From Actinomadura graeca (GTDB lineage Bacteria > Actinomycetota > Actinomycetes > Streptosporangiales > Streptosporangiaceae): a DNA stretch of 64,000 nt. Below, one piece after another: positions 25,489 through 34,355 of this stretch. The notes under the pieces are model-generated. The model saw only the letters and a list, made by a program, of their open reading frames with translations. It made no database searches and was not told where the DNA came from. Each line of letters starts with the position of its first letter. Within the stretch, counting starts at the first letter, position 1. The position numbers and the translations under genes were made by a program. The stretch covers positions 1,612,001-1,676,000 of the forward strand of contig NZ_CP059572.1 in assembly GCF_019175365.1 (NCBI RefSeq), in the 5' to 3' direction.

Positions 25489-26409
25489 TCAGCCGGGCTG
25501 CTCGGGACCGTCCTGCTCGGCGAGGAACCGCTCGAACTGCGCGCCCAGCTCCTCCGCCGTCGGCATGTCCTGCGACTCCGCAAGCAGGCTGTCGCGCTCC
25601 GCGGCGCCCGCGAACGCGTCGTACTGCTGCTCCAGCGCCCGGACGACCTTCTCGACCTCGTCGTTCCCGTCCACCTGCTCGGCGATGTCGGCGTCGGTGC
25701 GGGCGGCCGCCTCGCGGAGCCGCTCGTCCGGCAGCTCCAGGCCCGTGGCGTCCACGATCGCCTCCAGCGCCGCCACCGCCGCCGCCGGATACGCCGACTG
25801 CGCGAGATAGTGCGGGACGTGCACCGCCAGGCCCAGCGCGTCGTGCCCCGCCTCACCGAGCCGCAGCTCCAGCAGCCCCGCCGCGCTCCCCGGCACCTGC
25901 ACCTTGTCGAACCACGAGTTGCGCGTGACCAGCTCCGGCCGCGTGGCATGCGAGGTCATCCCCACCGGCCGCGTGTGCGGCACCCCCATCGGGATGCCGT
26001 GGAACCCGACGACCAGGCCCACCCCGAGCCGCTCCACCAGATGAAGCACGGACGCCGTGAACCCCTCCCAGAGCCGGTCCGGCTCCGGCCCCGACAGGAA
26101 CAGGAACGGACTCGCCGCCTCGTCCCGCACCAGCCGCACCACCAGCTCCGGCGCCTCATAGGACGCCCAATGATCCCGGTCGAACGTCATGCTCGGACGC
26201 CGCGCCCGGTAATCGATCAGCGAGTCGACGTCGAAGCGGGCGACCACACGATGCTCCAGCGCCTCAAGGAGATGCTCACGGACGAGCTGCCCCGTGGATC
26301 CCGCATCGACGAAACCGTCGAGGCTGTGCAGCAACACCGGACCGGTCATCTCCGGCAGATCGGTGTCCAGCTCGTACAGATCCTCAGGGTTAAGCAACGG
26401 TTCCCCCAC
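25489..26409 (-). CDS. PAC2-family protein (proteasome assembly chaperone-like)
   Basis: 306 aa. GPVLLHSLDGFVDAGSTGQL at the N-terminus, then VVARFDVDSLIDYRARRP and LFLSGPEPDRLWEGFTASVL, followed by GFHGIPMGVPHTRP: the PAC2 fold seen in actinobacterial proteins of ~300 aa. The C-terminal ~60 residues are acidic and helical and end EQDGPEQPG. The exact role in bacteria is unsettled. The start is GTG 26409. No clear Shine-Dalgarno is visible, so the message may be leaderless or start slightly downstream. Confidence 0.85.
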   Translation of the reverse strand: MGEPLLNPEDLYELDTDLPEMTGPVLLHSLDGFVDAGSTGQLVREHLLEALEHRVVARFDVDSLIDYRARRPSMTFDRDHWASYEAPELVVRLVRDEAASPFLFLSGPEPDRLWEGFTASVLHLVERLGVGLVVGFHGIPMGVPHTRPVGMTSHATRPELVTRNSWFDKVQVPGSAAGLLELRLGEAGHDALGLAVHVPHYLAQSAYPAAAVAALEAIVDATGLELPDERLREAAARTDADIAEQVDGNDEVEKVVRALEQQYDAFAGAAERDSLLAESQDMPTAEELGAQFERFLAEQDGPEQPG

Positions 26410-26531
26410 ATCAATTCAAGTCAGTGTTGTCGACTTTACCGGCGCTGGCATTTGTTGGGGGGCGACCCCCGAACCCCCCGGCTGCGCGGCACGGGTCTCC
26501 TCCACTGCGCTCGCTGCACTCGCTTCGTTGC

Positions 26532-26750
26532 GGGGACGCGCCGCGCCGGGGATACCCGCTCCGCTCGCTTGCGCTCGCTCTGCGTGCCTCCCCGAAACCG
26601 GCGGCTGAGGCTCACCCTGCCGGGGTGCGGCTCAACTTGCCGGGGGCGGGGGACGCGGCGCGCCGGGTATGCCCTCCGCTCGCTGCGCTCGCTCCGCGTG
26701 TCTTTTCCGTAACCGTCGGGTGAGGTGCAACCTGTCGGGATTGGGGGCGG
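26532..26750. repeat. Two degenerate tandem copies of a ~110-bp GC-rich sequence
   Basis: Copy A (26532-26647) and copy B (26648-26750) share GACGCGcCGCGCCGGG, CTCCGCTCGCTxGCGCTCGCTC, GCGTG, CCG(A/T)AACCG, GGTGAGG/GCTGAGG and ACCTGxCGGG in the same order, with scattered differences. They fill the gap between the PAC2 gene and a small membrane-protein gene and do not look coding. They resemble palindromic CGCTCGC-type intergenic repeats of high-GC actinobacteria. Confidence 0.5.
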
Positions 26751-26770
26751 GGCTTTCGTGTTGGGGTGAG

Positions 26771-26953
26771 TCAGGGCTGGGCCAGGACGGGGATGGAGAG
26801 GAGGATCAGGCTGACGGCGATCAGGAGGGGGGCGGTGGATCTGCCGGAGTCGGCGCCGGGGACGGCCGCCGGCGGACGGCGGACCAGGGTCCTGAGGAAC
26901 CAGGCGAACAGGAGCAGCGCGGCGACGTCCATCACCACGGCGAGCCAGGTCAC
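26771..26953 (-). CDS. Small two-TM membrane protein
   Basis: 60 aa from GTG 26953: VTWLAVVMDVAALLLFAWFL is the first TM, a basic loop RTLVRRPP follows, and LLIAVSLILLSIPVLA is the second TM. GGGGGA seven bases upstream of GTG supports translation. It is divergent from the saccharopine-dehydrogenase-like gene. Function unknown. Confidence 0.6.
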   Translation of the reverse strand: MTWLAVVMDVAALLLFAWFLRTLVRRPPAAVPGADSGRSTAPLLIAVSLILLSIPVLAQP

Positions 26954-27074
26954 AGCACCATCCCCCTTTGTCGTGACCACATTAGGCCGGCGGCGGGCGC
27001 CCGTCCGGGAACCGCGGCCAGGGGTGTCGCGGCCACGCGGCAGAATCGGATTCGGCATTGCGAGAGGGGCTTTC

Positions 27075-28253
27075 ATGACCGCCGACCGCCCGTACGACAT
27101 CGTCCTGTTCGGTGCCACCGGCTTCACCGGGGCGCTGACCGCCGAGTACCTCGCCGGGCACGCCGGGGCCGGGACGCGGTGGGCGCTGGCCGGGCGCGAC
27201 CAGGCCAGGCTCGCGGAGGTCCGCGACCGGACGGCCGCCGTGGATCCCGCGTGCGCCGGGTTGCGGCTGCTGCACGCCGACACCGCCGACCCGTCCTCGA
27301 TCGAGGAGCTGGCGCGGACGGCACGGGTCGTCATCAGCACGGTCGGCCCGTACGCGCGGCATGGGGAACCGCTCGTGGCGGCCTGCGCGCGCGCCGGGAC
27401 GGACTACGTCGACCTCACGGGCGAGCCCGCCTTCATCGACCGGATGTACGTCCGGTACCACGAGGAGGCCGTCCGCAGCGGGGCGCGGATCGTCCACGCC
27501 TGCGGGTTCGACTCGATCCCGGCCGATCTCGGCGTCTACTTCACCGTCAAGCAGCTGCCCGAGGACGTGCCCCTGGACGTGGAGGGGTTCCTGCGCGTGC
27601 ACGGCGACATCTCCGGCGGGACGCTGCACTCGGTCATCGGCATCGTCACGGACGTGCCCGGGATGATGGGCGCCGAGCGGGAGCGCCGGAAGGCGGAGGG
27701 ACGGCCCGAGGGGCGGCGGGTGCGCATCTCGCGGAGGCCCGCGCCGCGGACCCGCGTCGGGGACGGCTGGACGCTGCCGCTGCCCGCCATCGACCCGCAG
27801 ATCGTGGCCCGCTCGGCGGCCGCGCTCGACCGGTACGGCCCGGACTTCGCCTACGGGCACTATGTCGCCGTCCGGCGGCTGGCCAGCGCGGTGGGGCTGA
27901 CGGCGGGCGCGGGCGCGCTGCTCGCCCTGGCGCAGCTGCCGCCGGTCCGGCCGCTGCTGCTGCGGGTCCGCGCGCCCGGCGAGGGGCCGTCCGCGGAGCG
28001 GCGCGCCCGGAACTGGTTCAGCCTGACGTTCGTCGGGGAGGGCGGCGGCAGGCGGGTCGTCACCGAGGTCGCGGGCGGCGACCCCGGCTACACCGAGACG
28101 GCCAGGATGCTCGGCGAGTCGGCGCTGTGCCTTGCCCACGACGACCTGCCGGAGACGGCCGGGCAGGTGACGACGGCCACCGCGATGGGCGACGCGCTCA
28201 TCGACCGGCTCGTCAAGGCGGGGCTCGCCTTCCGCGTGCGCGACGCGGGCTGA
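27075..28253 (+). CDS. Saccharopine-dehydrogenase-like / trans-acting enoyl-reductase family protein
   Basis: 392 aa. N-terminal Rossmann fold YDIVLFGATGFTGALTAEYL, then RWALAGRDQARLAEV and VVISTVGPYARHGEPLVAAC, CARAGTDYVDLTGEPAFIDR and VHACGFDSIPADLGVYF. This is the pattern of the mycobacterial trans-acting enoyl reductase (Rv2953) and its paralogues, which act on phthiocerol-type lipids. A helical, partly hydrophobic stretch lies at ~270-300 (GLTAGAGALLALAQLPPVRP). Many actinobacteria have it without those lipids, so the substrate is open. GAGAGGGG precedes ATG 27075. It is convergent with the FAD oxidase gene, two bases apart. Confidence 0.85.
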   Translation: MTADRPYDIVLFGATGFTGALTAEYLAGHAGAGTRWALAGRDQARLAEVRDRTAAVDPACAGLRLLHADTADPSSIEELARTARVVISTVGPYARHGEPLVAACARAGTDYVDLTGEPAFIDRMYVRYHEEAVRSGARIVHACGFDSIPADLGVYFTVKQLPEDVPLDVEGFLRVHGDISGGTLHSVIGIVTDVPGMMGAERERRKAEGRPEGRRVRISRRPAPRTRVGDGWTLPLPAIDPQIVARSAAALDRYGPDFAYGHYVAVRRLASAVGLTAGAGALLALAQLPPVRPLLLRVRAPGEGPSAERRARNWFSLTFVGEGGGRRVVTEVAGGDPGYTETARMLGESALCLAHDDLPETAGQVTTATAMGDALIDRLVKAGLAFRVRDAG

Positions 28254-28255
28254 CG

Positions 28256-29623
28256 TCAGATCGCCTTGCCGGGGTTCAGCAGCCCGTCCGGGTCGAGGGC
28301 CTCCTTGATCCGCCGGTGGACGGCCAGGGTGTCGGGTCCGAGTTCGCCGTCCAGCCACGGCCGCTTCAGCACGCCGACGCCGTGCTCGCCGGTCAGCGTG
28401 CCGCCCAGCTCGATCGCGGCGGAGAAGACCTCGTCCGCCGCGGCCTGGACGGGCGGCGGGGGTCCGGCGCGTCCCCGCTCGAACACGAACAGCGGATGCA
28501 GGTTGCCGTCGCCCGCGTGCGCGACCGTCAGGATCCGCACGCCGTGCCGTTCCGCCGCCCGCTCGATCCGCTCGATCATCTCCGGGAGCCGGGAACGGGG
28601 CACGCACACGTCCTCGACCAGGCAGTTCCCGAGGCGTTCGGCGGCGGGGTAGGCGAGGCGCCGGATGTCCAGCAGCGCGGCGGACTCCGTCTCGTCGGTG
28701 GAGGCCGCCGCGAAGTCCGCGCCGGCCTCCTCGCACCATCGCAGCAGCTCCCCGGCCGGGCATTCGGGTCCGTCGGTCTGGGCGAGGACCACGGCGGCGG
28801 TGCCGGTGTCCAGGTCGATGCCGCGCCACTCGTCGATGGCCCGCAGCGTCGCCCGGTCGATCAGCTCCAGCAGGCTGGGCCGCAGCCCCGCGCCCATGAT
28901 CAGGGACGCGGCGCGCCCGGCGGCGGCGAGCGTCCCGAACGTGGCGAGGACGGTCGACGGCGGCTCGGCGGGCGCCGGGCGCAGCCGCACGGTCGCCGAC
29001 GTGATCACCCCGAGCGTCCCCTCCGATCCGACGAACAGGCCGGTGAGGTCGTAGCCGGTGACGCCCTTGACCGTCCTGCCGCCGGTGCGCACGACCTGCC
29101 CGCCGGCGAGGACGACCTCCAGCCCGAGCGCGGAGTCGCGGGTGACGCCGTACTTCACGCAGCGCAGCCCGCCCGCGTTCGTCGCGAGGTTCCCCCCGAT
29201 CGTGGAGATCTCGTGGCTGGACGGGTCGGGCGCGTACATCAGCCCGTGCTCGCGCGCGGCCCGGTCGAGGTCGGCGGTGATGACGCCCGGCTCGACCACG
29301 GCGAGGTGGTCCTGCGGGACGATCTCGCGTATCGCGGTCATCTTCGCCAGCGACAGCACCAGGCACCCGTCCACGGCGGTGGCGCCTCCGGCGAGGCCGG
29401 TCCCGCCGCCGCGCGGGACCACCGGGACCCGCTGCTCGGACGCCCACACCATCGCGGTGACCACCTCGGCCGTGTCGCGGGCGAGGACGACGGCGGCCGG
29501 GGCGCCGGGAGGGGCGTAGGTCTGGTCGCGCGTGTAGGCGTCCATCGCGCCGGGGTCGGTGATGACGCGTCCCGGCGGGAGCAGCGCGCCCAGCTTCGCG
29601 ACGTCCGGCCCGCCCGCGCTCAC
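28256..29623 (-). CDS. FAD-linked oxidase, GlcD/D-lactate-dehydrogenase-like
   Basis: 455 aa. The PCMH-type FAD-binding half (residues ~35-215) has VPVVPRGGGTGLAGGA, PDPSSHEISTIGGNLATNAG and GVTGYDLTGLFVGSEGTLGV. The C-terminal FAD_oxidase_C half has VAHAGDGNLHP and GTLTGEHGVGVLKRPWL, ending LDPDGLLNPGK. It oxidises a 2-hydroxy acid (glycolate, lactate or sugar-acid type). GTG 29623 overlaps the stop of the FAH-family gene (GTGA), so it is the last gene of the GH114-FAH-oxidase operon. Confidence 0.93.
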   Translation of the reverse strand: MSAGGPDVAKLGALLPPGRVITDPGAMDAYTRDQTYAPPGAPAAVVLARDTAEVVTAMVWASEQRVPVVPRGGGTGLAGGATAVDGCLVLSLAKMTAIREIVPQDHLAVVEPGVITADLDRAAREHGLMYAPDPSSHEISTIGGNLATNAGGLRCVKYGVTRDSALGLEVVLAGGQVVRTGGRTVKGVTGYDLTGLFVGSEGTLGVITSATVRLRPAPAEPPSTVLATFGTLAAAGRAASLIMGAGLRPSLLELIDRATLRAIDEWRGIDLDTGTAAVVLAQTDGPECPAGELLRWCEEAGADFAAASTDETESAALLDIRRLAYPAAERLGNCLVEDVCVPRSRLPEMIERIERAAERHGVRILTVAHAGDGNLHPLFVFERGRAGPPPPVQAAADEVFSAAIELGGTLTGEHGVGVLKRPWLDGELGPDTLAVHRRIKEALDPDGLLNPGKAI

Positions 29624-30444
29624 CCCGCGCACCGGTTGCGCAGCACGCCGAGGCCCTCGATCTCCGTCTCCACGAGGTCGCCGGGACGCAGCCGGACCGG
29701 CGGGACGCGGCTGTCGCCGATGCCCGAGGGCGTCCCGGTGAGGATCACGTCGCCCGGGTCGAGCGTCACGATCCCGCTGATGTAGGAGACGATCTCCTCG
29801 GGCGGGAACAGCATGTCCGACGTCCGGCCGCGCTGCATGACCTCGCCGCCCACCGTGCAGGTGATCTCCAGGTCGGCGGCGTCGCCGACCTCGTCGCCGG
29901 TGACGAGGGCGGGGCCGAGCGGGGTGGTGGAGTCGAACGTCTTGCCCTGGAGCCACTGCGTGGTCCTGCCCTGGAAGTCGCGGGCGCTGACGTCGTTGGC
30001 GACGGTGTATCCGGCGATGGCGGCGCGGGCCCCGGCGCCGCGGGCGCGGGTGACGGTCCGGCCGATGACGACGGCGAGCTCGGCCTCCCAGTCCATCGCG
30101 GTGGACGCGGCGGGCAGCACGACGGGGTCGGACGCGCCGATCAGCGCGCGGGCGAACTTGGCGAACAGCGTCGGGTGCTCGGGTGTGTCGTGGCCGGTCT
30201 CGGCGATGTGCCGCTTGTAGTTGAGGCCCACGCAGATGATCTTGCTGGGGCGGGGCACCGCCGGCGCGAGGTCGAGCCCGGTGAGTGGAACGGTCCGTCC
30301 GGTGGTGGCGGCGGCCCGGTCCCGCCAGCCGGCGTCCGCGGCGAGCAGGGCGCCCACGTCCGGCGCGTCCAGCGGGGTGACGTCGGCGCCGTCGAGCCGC
30401 CCGGCGCGGGTGCCGTCCCCGGTGCGGTAGGTCAGGAGTCGCAT
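29620..30444 (-). CDS. Fumarylacetoacetate-hydrolase-family protein
   Basis: 274 aa. KIICVGLNYKRHIAETGHD begins the FAH core; metal ligands lie in DWEAELAVVIGR; NDVSARDFQGRTTQWLQGKT, GDVILTGTPSGIG and the C-terminal LRPGDLVETEIEGLG are typical. Members hydrolyse C-C bonds of acylpyruvates or dehydrate/isomerise sugar acids such as 2-keto-3-deoxy acids. In this operon a sugar-acid role is more likely than aromatic degradation; this is inferred from context. It is 27 bases downstream of the GH114 gene. Confidence 0.92.
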   Translation of the reverse strand: MRLLTYRTGDGTRAGRLDGADVTPLDAPDVGALLAADAGWRDRAAATTGRTVPLTGLDLAPAVPRPSKIICVGLNYKRHIAETGHDTPEHPTLFAKFARALIGASDPVVLPAASTAMDWEAELAVVIGRTVTRARGAGARAAIAGYTVANDVSARDFQGRTTQWLQGKTFDSTTPLGPALVTGDEVGDAADLEITCTVGGEVMQRGRTSDMLFPPEEIVSYISGIVTLDPGDVILTGTPSGIGDSRVPPVRLRPGDLVETEIEGLGVLRNRCAG

Positions 30445-30471
30445 GGGTGCTCTCTCGCTCGTCCCCGCCGG

Positions 30472-31509
30472 TCAGCGGCAGGGGGTGTACGGCTTGTCGC
30501 CCAGGGCGTAGTCCTCGCCCTTCTTGATGGTGCTGAGCCTCATCGCCGACGCCTCGCGGCAGAACGCCAGCGGGTCGCCGCCGTCGCGGGACCGGTTGTA
30601 CTCGACGCCGAACACGGGCTTGCCCGCCCGGATGAACGGCCTGAGCAGGCCGCACTCACGGTACTCCCAGCACTCCTCGTTGATCGCGAAGTCGAAGGAC
30701 GACAGCAGCTCGGGGATCTGGCGGAGGTTGTTCTTCAGCCCGGCGGCCAGCCCGTGCCGGTGCGCCATGTCGGCGAGGGCCCGGTTGAAGACGAGCTGGG
30801 TCCGCGGCGTGACGCTCCAGCCGGTGGTCTGCGGCTTCTCCTCGTGGGAGTTCACCACGTCGAACTCGACGCCGTCGAAGCCCGCCTGGGCGCATTTGCG
30901 GACGCGGGCCTCCTGCATCCGCAGGACGAAGTCGCGCTGGCCGCGGTCGTTGTTGATGTTGGCGAAGTTCTCGTCCGGGAAGCCGGGGTACGCCTTGCCG
31001 ATCAGCGACCCGCCGTGGGAGTTGTGCCATTCGAGGTACTCGCGGTAGTCGGGACGGCCCTTCTCGACCGACCCCGCGTCCACGTAGCAGATCGCCTTGG
31101 CGCCGCGCGCGTGGATCGCCTTGACGGCGGCGGTGTTGGGCGTGCTGTTGTTCCCGGACGCGGACCCGTCGGCGTACAGGTCGATGTCGAACACCTGCGG
31201 GCGCACGCAGGCGCCGCCGCCGTGCGGCCTCTCGCAGATGTCGACGTTCACGCCGCCCGTCGCCCGGAAGGCGGGGTTGCCCGAGAGCTGGTACTGCCAC
31301 CGGCTGCCCACGGCGGGCTTCCACCTTGATCTGGGGGTGGCGGACGGCTTGGGCGACGGCTTGGCCGGCGTCGCGGACGCGCTGGTCGCGGGCGTGCTCG
31401 GCGGACGCGCGCTGGGGGAACGCGTCGGGCCGCTCTGGTCGGATCCGTCCGAACACGCCGCCACTCCCGCCACGAGCAGCAACCCGACCACGGCTGCAAC
31501 TTTCGCCAC
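30472..31509 (-). CDS. GH114-type endo-alpha-1,4-polygalactosaminidase lipoprotein
   Basis: 345 aa exported lipoprotein. From GTG 31509, KVAAVVGLLLVAGVAAC is a signal peptide with a VAAC lipobox, followed by a Ser/Thr/Pro linker to residue ~65. The TIM-barrel has SRWQYQLSG, VFDIDLYADG, AICYVDAGSVEKGRPDYREY, NNDRGQRDFVLRMQEAR, AGFDGVEFDVVNSHEE, LKNNLRQIPELLSSFDFAIN and EECWEYRECG. These match the GH114 fold, including the acidic residues after GFDGVE. It should act outside the cell on alpha-1,4-galactosaminoglycan or a related polymer. An in-frame ATG further upstream (31572) would place the operator inside the gene, so I prefer the GTG with GAGG. Confidence 0.82.
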   Translation of the reverse strand: MAKVAAVVGLLLVAGVAACSDGSDQSGPTRSPSARPPSTPATSASATPAKPSPKPSATPRSRWKPAVGSRWQYQLSGNPAFRATGGVNVDICERPHGGGACVRPQVFDIDLYADGSASGNNSTPNTAAVKAIHARGAKAICYVDAGSVEKGRPDYREYLEWHNSHGGSLIGKAYPGFPDENFANINNDRGQRDFVLRMQEARVRKCAQAGFDGVEFDVVNSHEEKPQTTGWSVTPRTQLVFNRALADMAHRHGLAAGLKNNLRQIPELLSSFDFAINEECWEYRECGLLRPFIRAGKPVFGVEYNRSRDGGDPLAFCREASAMRLSTIKKGEDYALGDKPYTPCR

Positions 31510-31520
31510 GCGGGCCTCAT

Positions 31521-31535
31521 TTCCGTAATACGGAA
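31521..31535. promoter_or_regulatory. IclR-type operator, site 1
   Basis: TTCCGTAATACGGAA, a near-perfect palindrome 12 bases upstream of the GH114 start. It matches the sites at 32390-32404 and 40731-40745 in the pattern TTCCG-N5-CGGAA. Its position over the start region fits repression by the neighbouring IclR regulator. Confidence 0.75.
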
Positions 31536-31592
31536 CTATTTTCCGCAGAACAGACAACCAGCCCAACATCATCTATGTCAACCACTGAGGTC

Positions 31593-32372
31593 TCAGGGGA
31601 CGAGTGGGGCGGGCCGGTCGAGCTCGTCGGCCAGGATCGTCCGGAGCCGCGCGGCGACCTCGGTCAGGCGGGCCTTGGGGAAGCGGTCCTTCGGGGCGGT
31701 GACGCTGACGCCCGCGGACGGGGTGGAGCGCCCGAGGAAGACCGGGACCGCGGCGCAGCGCACGCCGTCCTCGTTCTCCTCCAGGTCGAGGGCGTAGCCG
31801 CGCTCCCTGATCTCCGCCATCTCCTCGGCGAGGCGGGACGGCGAGGTGATCGAGTGGCGGGTGACGGCGCGCAGCTCGTGCGCCGATGCCCAGAGCTTGA
31901 TCGCCTCGTCGGTCGGGTACGTCCAGGCGAGCAGGGCCTTGCCCACGCCGGTGGAGTGCGCGGGGTTCCGGCCGCCGATCACCGAGGTCATCGTGATGGG
32001 GTGGATGGCCTCGACCTTGTCCACGTAGACGATCTCGCCGCCCTCCAGGACGGCCATGTGGGTGGTCTCGTTCAGCTCCTCGCGCAGGCGCAGCAGCACC
32101 GGGTGGACGAGGGAGCGCAGGTCGATCCGGTCGTAGAAGCGGAACGCCGCCGCCAGCAGCTCGGTCCCGAGGAAGTAGGGCCCGTTCGGCTCCGGCTGGG
32201 CGGCGAACCCGCGGTGGCGCAGCGCGCCGAGCAGCCGGTGCAGCGAACTGCGGGGGATGCCGGAGCGGACCGCGAGGTCCTCCAGCGTCACGCCGCGGCC
32301 GCTCTCGGAGAGCAGCTGGATGATGCGCAGCGCCCTGTCCACGCTGCCCACCGGCGACTCGTTCTTTGCCAT
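31593..32372 (-). CDS. IclR-family transcription regulator
   Basis: 259 aa. The N-terminal winged helix has VGSVDRALRIIQLLSESGRG, LEDLAVRSGIPRSSLHRLL and LRHRGFAAQPEPNGPYFLG. The C-terminal ligand-binding domain has LREELNETTHMAVLEGGEIV, STGVGKALLAW, and EIRERGYALDLEENEDGVRC followed by AAVPVF. GGGAGA precedes ATG 32372. The palindrome TTCCG-N5-CGGAA lies 18 bases upstream, so the gene is probably autoregulated. Two further copies mark the GH114 operon and the sugar ABC importer. It is placed between the divergent catabolic operons it appears to control. Confidence 0.93.
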   Translation of the reverse strand: MAKNESPVGSVDRALRIIQLLSESGRGVTLEDLAVRSGIPRSSLHRLLGALRHRGFAAQPEPNGPYFLGTELLAAAFRFYDRIDLRSLVHPVLLRLREELNETTHMAVLEGGEIVYVDKVEAIHPITMTSVIGGRNPAHSTGVGKALLAWTYPTDEAIKLWASAHELRAVTRHSITSPSRLAEEMAEIRERGYALDLEENEDGVRCAAVPVFLGRSTPSAGVSVTAPKDRFPKARLTEVAARLRTILADELDRPAPLVP

Positions 32373-32389
32373 GCAATCTCTCCCTATGT

Positions 32390-32404
32390 TTCCGCTATAC
32401 GGAA
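32390..32404. promoter_or_regulatory. IclR-type operator, site 2
   Basis: TTCCGCTATACGGAA between the divergent iclR (start 32372) and Zn-ADH (start 32447) genes. One site can serve both directions. Confidence 0.8.
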
Positions 32405-32446
32405 TGCTAGCCCACGATGCGGATCCCCTGCTACATTCGCCGCGTG

Positions 32447-33382
32447 ATGAAGGCACTCGTTTTCACCGCGCCGAGTGTGGTGGAACTGCATGACATCGAC
32501 GAACCCTCCGTGAAGCCCGACGAGATCCTCGTCGAGGTGGCCGCCGCCGGCATCTGCGGCAGCGAGCTGCACGGCGTGCGCACCCCCGGCTTCCGCACCC
32601 CGCCGCTGGTGATGGGACACGAGTTCGCCGGGACGACCCCCGATGGACGCCGCGTGGCCGTGAACCCCATCCTCTCCTGCGGCCGGTGCGACCTGTGCTC
32701 GCGGGGACACCGCCAGCTGTGCCGCGGCCGTGCGCTGATCGGCGTGCACCGGCCCGGGGGGTTCGCCGAGCGGGTGGCGGTGCCGGTCTCGTCCGTCCAC
32801 GCGCTGCCGGACGGCATGTCCTGGACGGCCGCGGGGCTCATCGAGCCGATCGCGTACGCCGTTCACACCTGGAACGTTGCACGGATCCCCGAAGGAGCGC
32901 GGGTCGGCGTGATCGGCTGCGGGACGATCGGGCTGCTCTGCCTGCAGCTCGCCCGCCGCCGCGGCGCCGTGTCCGTGGTCGCGGCCGATGTCTCGGATCG
33001 GCGCGCGGCCGTCGCGTCCCGGCTCGGCGCCGACAGCGCCGGCCCGTCCCTTCGAGGAGAGTTCGACGTGGTGTTCGACGCGGTGGGCCTGCCGGCCACC
33101 CGCGCGGACGCGCTGGCCCGGCTCGCGCCCGGCGGCACCGCCGTGGCGCTGGGCCTGGCCAGCGCCGACCCCGGCTTCGACGCAGCCGACCTCGTCCGGG
33201 CCGAGAAGCGGCTGCTCGGCTCGTTCGGCTACACCCCCGCCGAGTTCGCCACCGCCGTCGGGCTGGCCGCCGAATGGGACCTGAGCTGGGTGAACACCTT
33301 CCCCCTCACCGACGGCGCCCGGGTGTTCACCGACCTGATGAACGGCGGGACGGAGCCGGTCAAGGCCCTCCTCACCCCCTGA
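32447..33382 (+). CDS. Zinc-dependent alcohol dehydrogenase (MDR family)
   Basis: 311 aa. GICGSELHG and VMGHEFAG carry catalytic zinc ligands; CGRCDLCSRGHRQLC is the four-Cys structural zinc loop; GVIGCGTIGLLCLQL is the NAD(P) site. It resembles sorbitol/threonine-dehydrogenase-like enzymes of sugar operons and is slightly short (~311 versus ~340 aa). I place the start at ATG 32447 (MKALVFTAP). There is no clear Shine-Dalgarno; a GTG just upstream or ATG 32417 is possible, and the latter would imply a near-leaderless message. First gene of the five-gene plus-strand operon. Confidence 0.9.
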   Translation: MKALVFTAPSVVELHDIDEPSVKPDEILVEVAAAGICGSELHGVRTPGFRTPPLVMGHEFAGTTPDGRRVAVNPILSCGRCDLCSRGHRQLCRGRALIGVHRPGGFAERVAVPVSSVHALPDGMSWTAAGLIEPIAYAVHTWNVARIPEGARVGVIGCGTIGLLCLQLARRRGAVSVVAADVSDRRAAVASRLGADSAGPSLRGEFDVVFDAVGLPATRADALARLAPGGTAVALGLASADPGFDAADLVRAEKRLLGSFGYTPAEFATAVGLAAEWDLSWVNTFPLTDGARVFTDLMNGGTEPVKALLTP

Positions 33383-33426
33383 CGCGGTGGAGGGATGGCC
33401 GGACGTCCCCGGGAAAGGAGGCATTC

Positions 33427-34275
33427 ATGAACGTGAGCGCGGGCTTCCGCGAGCTCGACGTGCCCCCGGGCATGGTCGGCGTCTGCGCCCTCGGGCAGGC
33501 CGGGTTCCTGCTCAAGGGGTCGGGCGGGACGGTCGTGGCCGTCGACCCGTACCTGTCGGACCGGCTGGCCGCCGACTCGGAGTTCGGCCCGCCCGGGCGG
33601 TGGGCGCGCCGGTTCCCGCCGCCGTTCGAGCCCGGCGCCCTGGACGCCGACGTGGTCGTCGTCACCCACGAGCACGCCGACCACTTCGACCCGAGCACGC
33701 TCCGGCCGGCGCTGGAGCGCCACCCGTTCACGCTGGTGGCCCCGCCCGTCCTGCGGGAGGAGGTGAAGGCGCTCGGCGCGGCCTTCGAGCCGGCGTACGC
33801 GGGTGAACCCGTCGAGGTGGAGGGGGTCCGCGTCCATCCCGTCCCGGCCGCGCACTCCCCCGAGTACACCGGCCCCTCCTGCTACGACGTCATGGTGCAG
33901 GACGGCGCGCACCGGTTCCTCGGCTACGTCGTGGAGGTCGGGGAGGGCGTGACCGTCTACCACGCGGGCGACACCGTCCTGCACCCCGAGATCGACCGGG
34001 CCCTGGACGGGCTGCGGCCGAGGGTCGCGCTGCTGCCGGTGAACGGGCGCGACCGGATCCGCGAGGAGATGGGGATCGTCGGGAACCTGACGGTCCGGGA
34101 GGCCGCGCACCTGGCCGCCAAGGCGGACGCGCGCTGGCTGCTGCCGAGCCACCACGACCTGTTCGCCGTCAACGCCGAGTCCGTCACCACGTTCGTCGAC
34201 ACGCTCGACCGCCAGTTCCCCGACCAGGAGTACCTCGTGCCGAAGGTCGGGCGGCCGGTCGTGCTGGGAGTATGA
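33427..34275 (+). CDS. Metallo-beta-lactamase-fold hydrolase, UlaG-like
   Basis: 282 aa. Metal-binding THEHADHFD (residues ~78-86), VHPVPAAHS, VYHAGDTVLHPEID and LPSHHDLF are visible. This resembles UlaG, the L-ascorbate-6-phosphate lactonase, and other sugar-lactone hydrolases. In this operon, downstream of a dehydrogenase, opening of a sugar lactone is a sensible role (inferred). ATG 33427 has an excellent AAAGGAGG. It lies 44 bases after the ADH. Confidence 0.88.
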   Translation: MNVSAGFRELDVPPGMVGVCALGQAGFLLKGSGGTVVAVDPYLSDRLAADSEFGPPGRWARRFPPPFEPGALDADVVVVTHEHADHFDPSTLRPALERHPFTLVAPPVLREEVKALGAAFEPAYAGEPVEVEGVRVHPVPAAHSPEYTGPSCYDVMVQDGAHRFLGYVVEVGEGVTVYHAGDTVLHPEIDRALDGLRPRVALLPVNGRDRIREEMGIVGNLTVREAAHLAAKADARWLLPSHHDLFAVNAESVTTFVDTLDRQFPDQEYLVPKVGRPVVLGV

Positions 34276-34355
34276 GAGGGCTTGCACATGGGATCCGTGG
34301 AGACCGTGACCGCGGCGGGCGGGCCGCCGCACGCCGCCGGCGGAGGGGTGCGGTC

